Source: Rheinheimera maricola (lineage in GTDB: Bacteria; Pseudomonadota; Gammaproteobacteria; Enterobacterales; Alteromonadaceae). From it: a DNA stretch of 64,000 nucleotides. Below are positions 61,994 to 64,000 of this stretch, piece after piece. The notes under the pieces were generated by a model. The model had not been told where the DNA came from. It saw nothing but the letters and a program-made list of their open reading frames with translations, and did no database searches. Where the stretch lies: positions 124,001 to 188,000 of the forward strand of contig NZ_JAERPS020000004.1 in the NCBI RefSeq assembly GCF_016918075.2, given 5' to 3'. The position numbers and the translations under genes were made by a program. How positions within the stretch are numbered: position 1 is the first letter of the stretch; every line of letters begins with the position of its first letter.

Positions 61994-64000
61994 ATGACCG
62001 AACCCAAGCAACAGCTGCAACCTCACCTAAGCCAGATGTTATCGCAACTTGATGTTGAGCAACTTAACGCCGAGGCGCAACAGCAGCTAAAGCGCTTGTT
62101 GATGGCCAGTAGTTTTATAGGCCGCACCTTGCAGCAGCAAGGGCAGTACCTGGCCGAGTTTACTTGCTCTGAGCAACTGTTGCGTGCCTTACACAGTGAC
62201 GATGGCACGGCGCCAGAGTTGGCGCTATTGGATGAAGCGGCCGCTTTTGCCTGCTTGCGACGTTATCGCAATATACAGCTGTGTCGCATTCTGGCGGCAG
62301 ATGTTCTGCAATTGCAGCCAATTTGCAGTAGTTTACAGCAGGTTTCGACCTTGGCCGACGTTACCATTAACGCAGCGTATCAATGGGCTTATCAACAGCT
62401 TAGTGCGCAATGGGGTACGCCACAGGACGAACGGGGTGAGGCGATGCCGTTATTAATTCTCGGCATGGGTAAATTGGGCGGTGCTGAGCTGAATTTCTCC
62501 TCTGATATTGACTTAATTTTTACTTATCCGGCCAACGGCGAAACCGCAGGTGGGCGGCGTAGTTGCGAAAACCAACAATTTTTTACCAAGCTGGGGCAAA
62601 AACTTATCGCGGCTTTGCACCAGGTAACCGCTGATGGCTTTGTGTACCGGGTTGATATGCGGCTGCGTCCCTTTGGTGATAGCGGCCCGTTGGTGCTGAG
62701 TTTTGCTGCGATGGAAGATTATTACCAGGAACAGGGCCGCGAGTGGGAGCGCTATGCCATGTTAAAAGCCCGGGTGTTGAACCCGGATGGTTTCCACAGT
62801 AGCGAGCTGCAACAACTATTAAAACCGTTTATTTACCGGCGCTATATCGATTTTTCAGCGATTGAGTCGTTACGGCGGATGAAACAGCAAATTGAACAGG
62901 AAAACCGCCGGTTAAACCGTCGCGATAACATTAAGCTCGGTGTTGGCGGTATTCGCGAAGTAGAATTTACAGTGCAAACATTGCAATTGATCCGCGGTGG
63001 ACGTATTCCTGCGCTGCAGCAACCCTCTCTGTTAACCGCGCTCACAGTACTGGCAGATGAACAGATTTTAACGCCAGAGCAGGCAGAGGAATTGCGACAG
63101 GATTATCTATTGTTACGCCGGGTAGAGCAGGCATTACAAGGTATAGATGATCAGCAAACCCAAACGCTACCACAGGACGATATACCGCGTGCGCAGTTAT
63201 TGGCGGCGCTAAACCTTGACAGTTGGCCGACCCTGCAGCAGCAAGTCGCACTCGCCATGACGCGTGTGCACCAGCATTTTAAACAAGTGATAGACAGCGG
63301 CGAAGAGTTGGAGCAGCAGGAAATTACCTTGGGGCGACTAATATGGGATAGCGAGCAGCCAGCAGAAGACTTTGCCAGCCAGTTAGATTGGCTAGACACC
63401 GCTCAGGCCGTAGAGCTAATAAGCCAGCTGCAGCAATTTAAGCAAGACTGCCAAAAGCGCAGCGTCGGGCCGCGAGGTCGTGATTTTCTGGCCAAATTAA
63501 TCCCGTTGTTATTGCATATGTTGCAGCAGCAGCACTGTTTGCCAGCGGTCTTGGTTCGCGTGCTGGGGGTGTTCCGGCAAATTGTTACACGCACCGCCTA
63601 TCTTGAACTGCTATTTGAAAACCCGCCTGCATTGCAGCAGCTGGTTTTATTATGCAATCAAAGCGGTTGGTTGGCAGAGCACCTGGCGCGTTACCCGATG
63701 TTGTTGGATGAACTTATCGATCCGGCACAGTTGTATCAGCTGGCAACGCAAGCCGATTATCAGGACCGGCTGCGGCAACAATTATTGCGGGTGCCAGCTG
63801 ATGATCTTGAATTGTTGATGGAAACGCTGCGCCAATATAAACAGGCGCAGCAATTGCGTATTGCGGCTGCCGACATTAGCGGTGTATTGCCCTTGATGAA
63901 GGTGTCAGATCACTTAACCTGGTTAGCTGAAGTACTGCTGGCGCAGGTCGTTGAGCTGGCTTGGCAGCAAATGACCGAGCGCTATGGCTTGCCTGATGGT
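61994..64000 (+). CDS. glnE: Glutamine synthetase adenylyltransferase/deadenylase GlnE, N-terminal part
   Basis: The gene runs off the window; 669 codons are visible from the ATG at 61994. The first nucleotidyltransferase domain is clear: LILGMGKLGGAELNFSSDIDLIF contains the metal-binding DxD, followed by VYRVDMRLRPFGDSGPLVLS and YYQEQGREWERYAMLKARVL. GlnE switches glutamine synthetase on and off by adenylylation in response to PII. The ygiF-glnE order is conserved in gammaproteobacteria. Confidence 0.97.
   Translation, partial: MTEPKQQLQPHLSQMLSQLDVEQLNAEAQQQLKRLLMASSFIGRTLQQQGQYLAEFTCSEQLLRALHSDDGTAPELALLDEAAAFACLRRYRNIQLCRILAADVLQLQPICSSLQQVSTLADVTINAAYQWAYQQLSAQWGTPQDERGEAMPLLILGMGKLGGAELNFSSDIDLIFTYPANGETAGGRRSCENQQFFTKLGQKLIAALHQVTADGFVYRVDMRLRPFGDSGPLVLSFAAMEDYYQEQGREWERYAMLKARVLNPDGFHSSELQQLLKPFIYRRYIDFSAIESLRRMKQQIEQENRRLNRRDNIKLGVGGIREVEFTVQTLQLIRGGRIPALQQPSLLTALTVLADEQILTPEQAEELRQDYLLLRRVEQALQGIDDQQTQTLPQDDIPRAQLLAALNLDSWPTLQQQVALAMTRVHQHFKQVIDSGEELEQQEITLGRLIWDSEQPAEDFASQLDWLDTAQAVELISQLQQFKQDCQKRSVGPRGRDFLAKLIPLLLHMLQQQHCLPAVLVRVLGVFRQIVTRTAYLELLFENPPALQQLVLLCNQSGWLAEHLARYPMLLDELIDPAQLYQLATQADYQDRLRQQLLRVPADDLELLMETLRQYKQAQQLRIAAADISGVLPLMKVSDHLTWLAEVLLAQVVELAWQQMTERYGLPDG

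Overview
The window looks like chromosome of a marine or freshwater gammaproteobacterium of the Alteromonadales/Chromatiales border, with a Rheinheimera- or Arsukibacterium-like gene order. The basis is the order rpsU-dnaG-rpoD, tRNA-Ile2, tsaD, plsY, folB, folK, uppP, cca, the ExeA/GspA-GspB pair, putA with a divergent Lrp-type regulator, an SH3-domain protein, a CYTH protein and glnE. The genus is inference; the housekeeping identities are solid.

Layout. 1-5.2 kb: a tripartite RND efflux operon (adaptor, permease, outer-membrane factor). 5.2-13.9 kb: a patchwork accessory region. It holds an AT-rich histidine kinase-like/receiver pair, a 624-aa protein with a nuclease-like C-terminus, an MNT-HEPN toxin-antitoxin (TA) pair, an SRPBCC gene, higBA, yefM-yoeB, a truncated SMR efflux gene and a VapBC-type pair. 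Broken second copies of the efflux gene tail and of the SRPBCC gene mark recombination joints. 13.9-19.7 kb: ordinary chromosome (LysE exporter, DUF502, DUF2891, S46 dipeptidyl peptidase, PEP-CTERM protein).

19.79-43.45 kb: a 23.7-kb genomic island integrated at the 3' end of a tRNA-Ile2(CAU) gene. An 18-bp direct repeat bounds it, and a pair of integrase arm-type motifs lies inside each end in opposite orientation. A tyrosine integrase sits at the left end and a divergent, frameshifted recombinase-like gene at the right end. The cargo reads as a defence island: a long hairpin-rich region that may be a structured RNA, a winged-helix/nuclease-like protein, an AbiJ-like/REase fusion, an Mrr-type REase, a CoiA-like zinc-finger protein, a WYL-regulated ubiquitin-like conjugation operon (small basic protein, ubiquitin-like protein, E1-like DUF6791-ThiF, DUF6527, a 25-codon ORF, a dual-specificity phosphatase), several small membrane or lipoproteins, and a retron with its ncRNA, reverse transcriptase and PtuA/PtuB-like effectors.

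43.5-64 kb: core chromosome, beginning with a tRNA-Ile2 5'-half relic and the rpoD-dnaG-rpsU operon, and ending inside glnE.

The most interesting loci are the ubiquitin-like operon with its structured leader and extra phosphatase, the unassigned hairpin-rich region beside the integrase, the retron whose ncRNA is closed by a terminator before the RT gene, and the repeated operator-like element shared by two unrelated TA modules.
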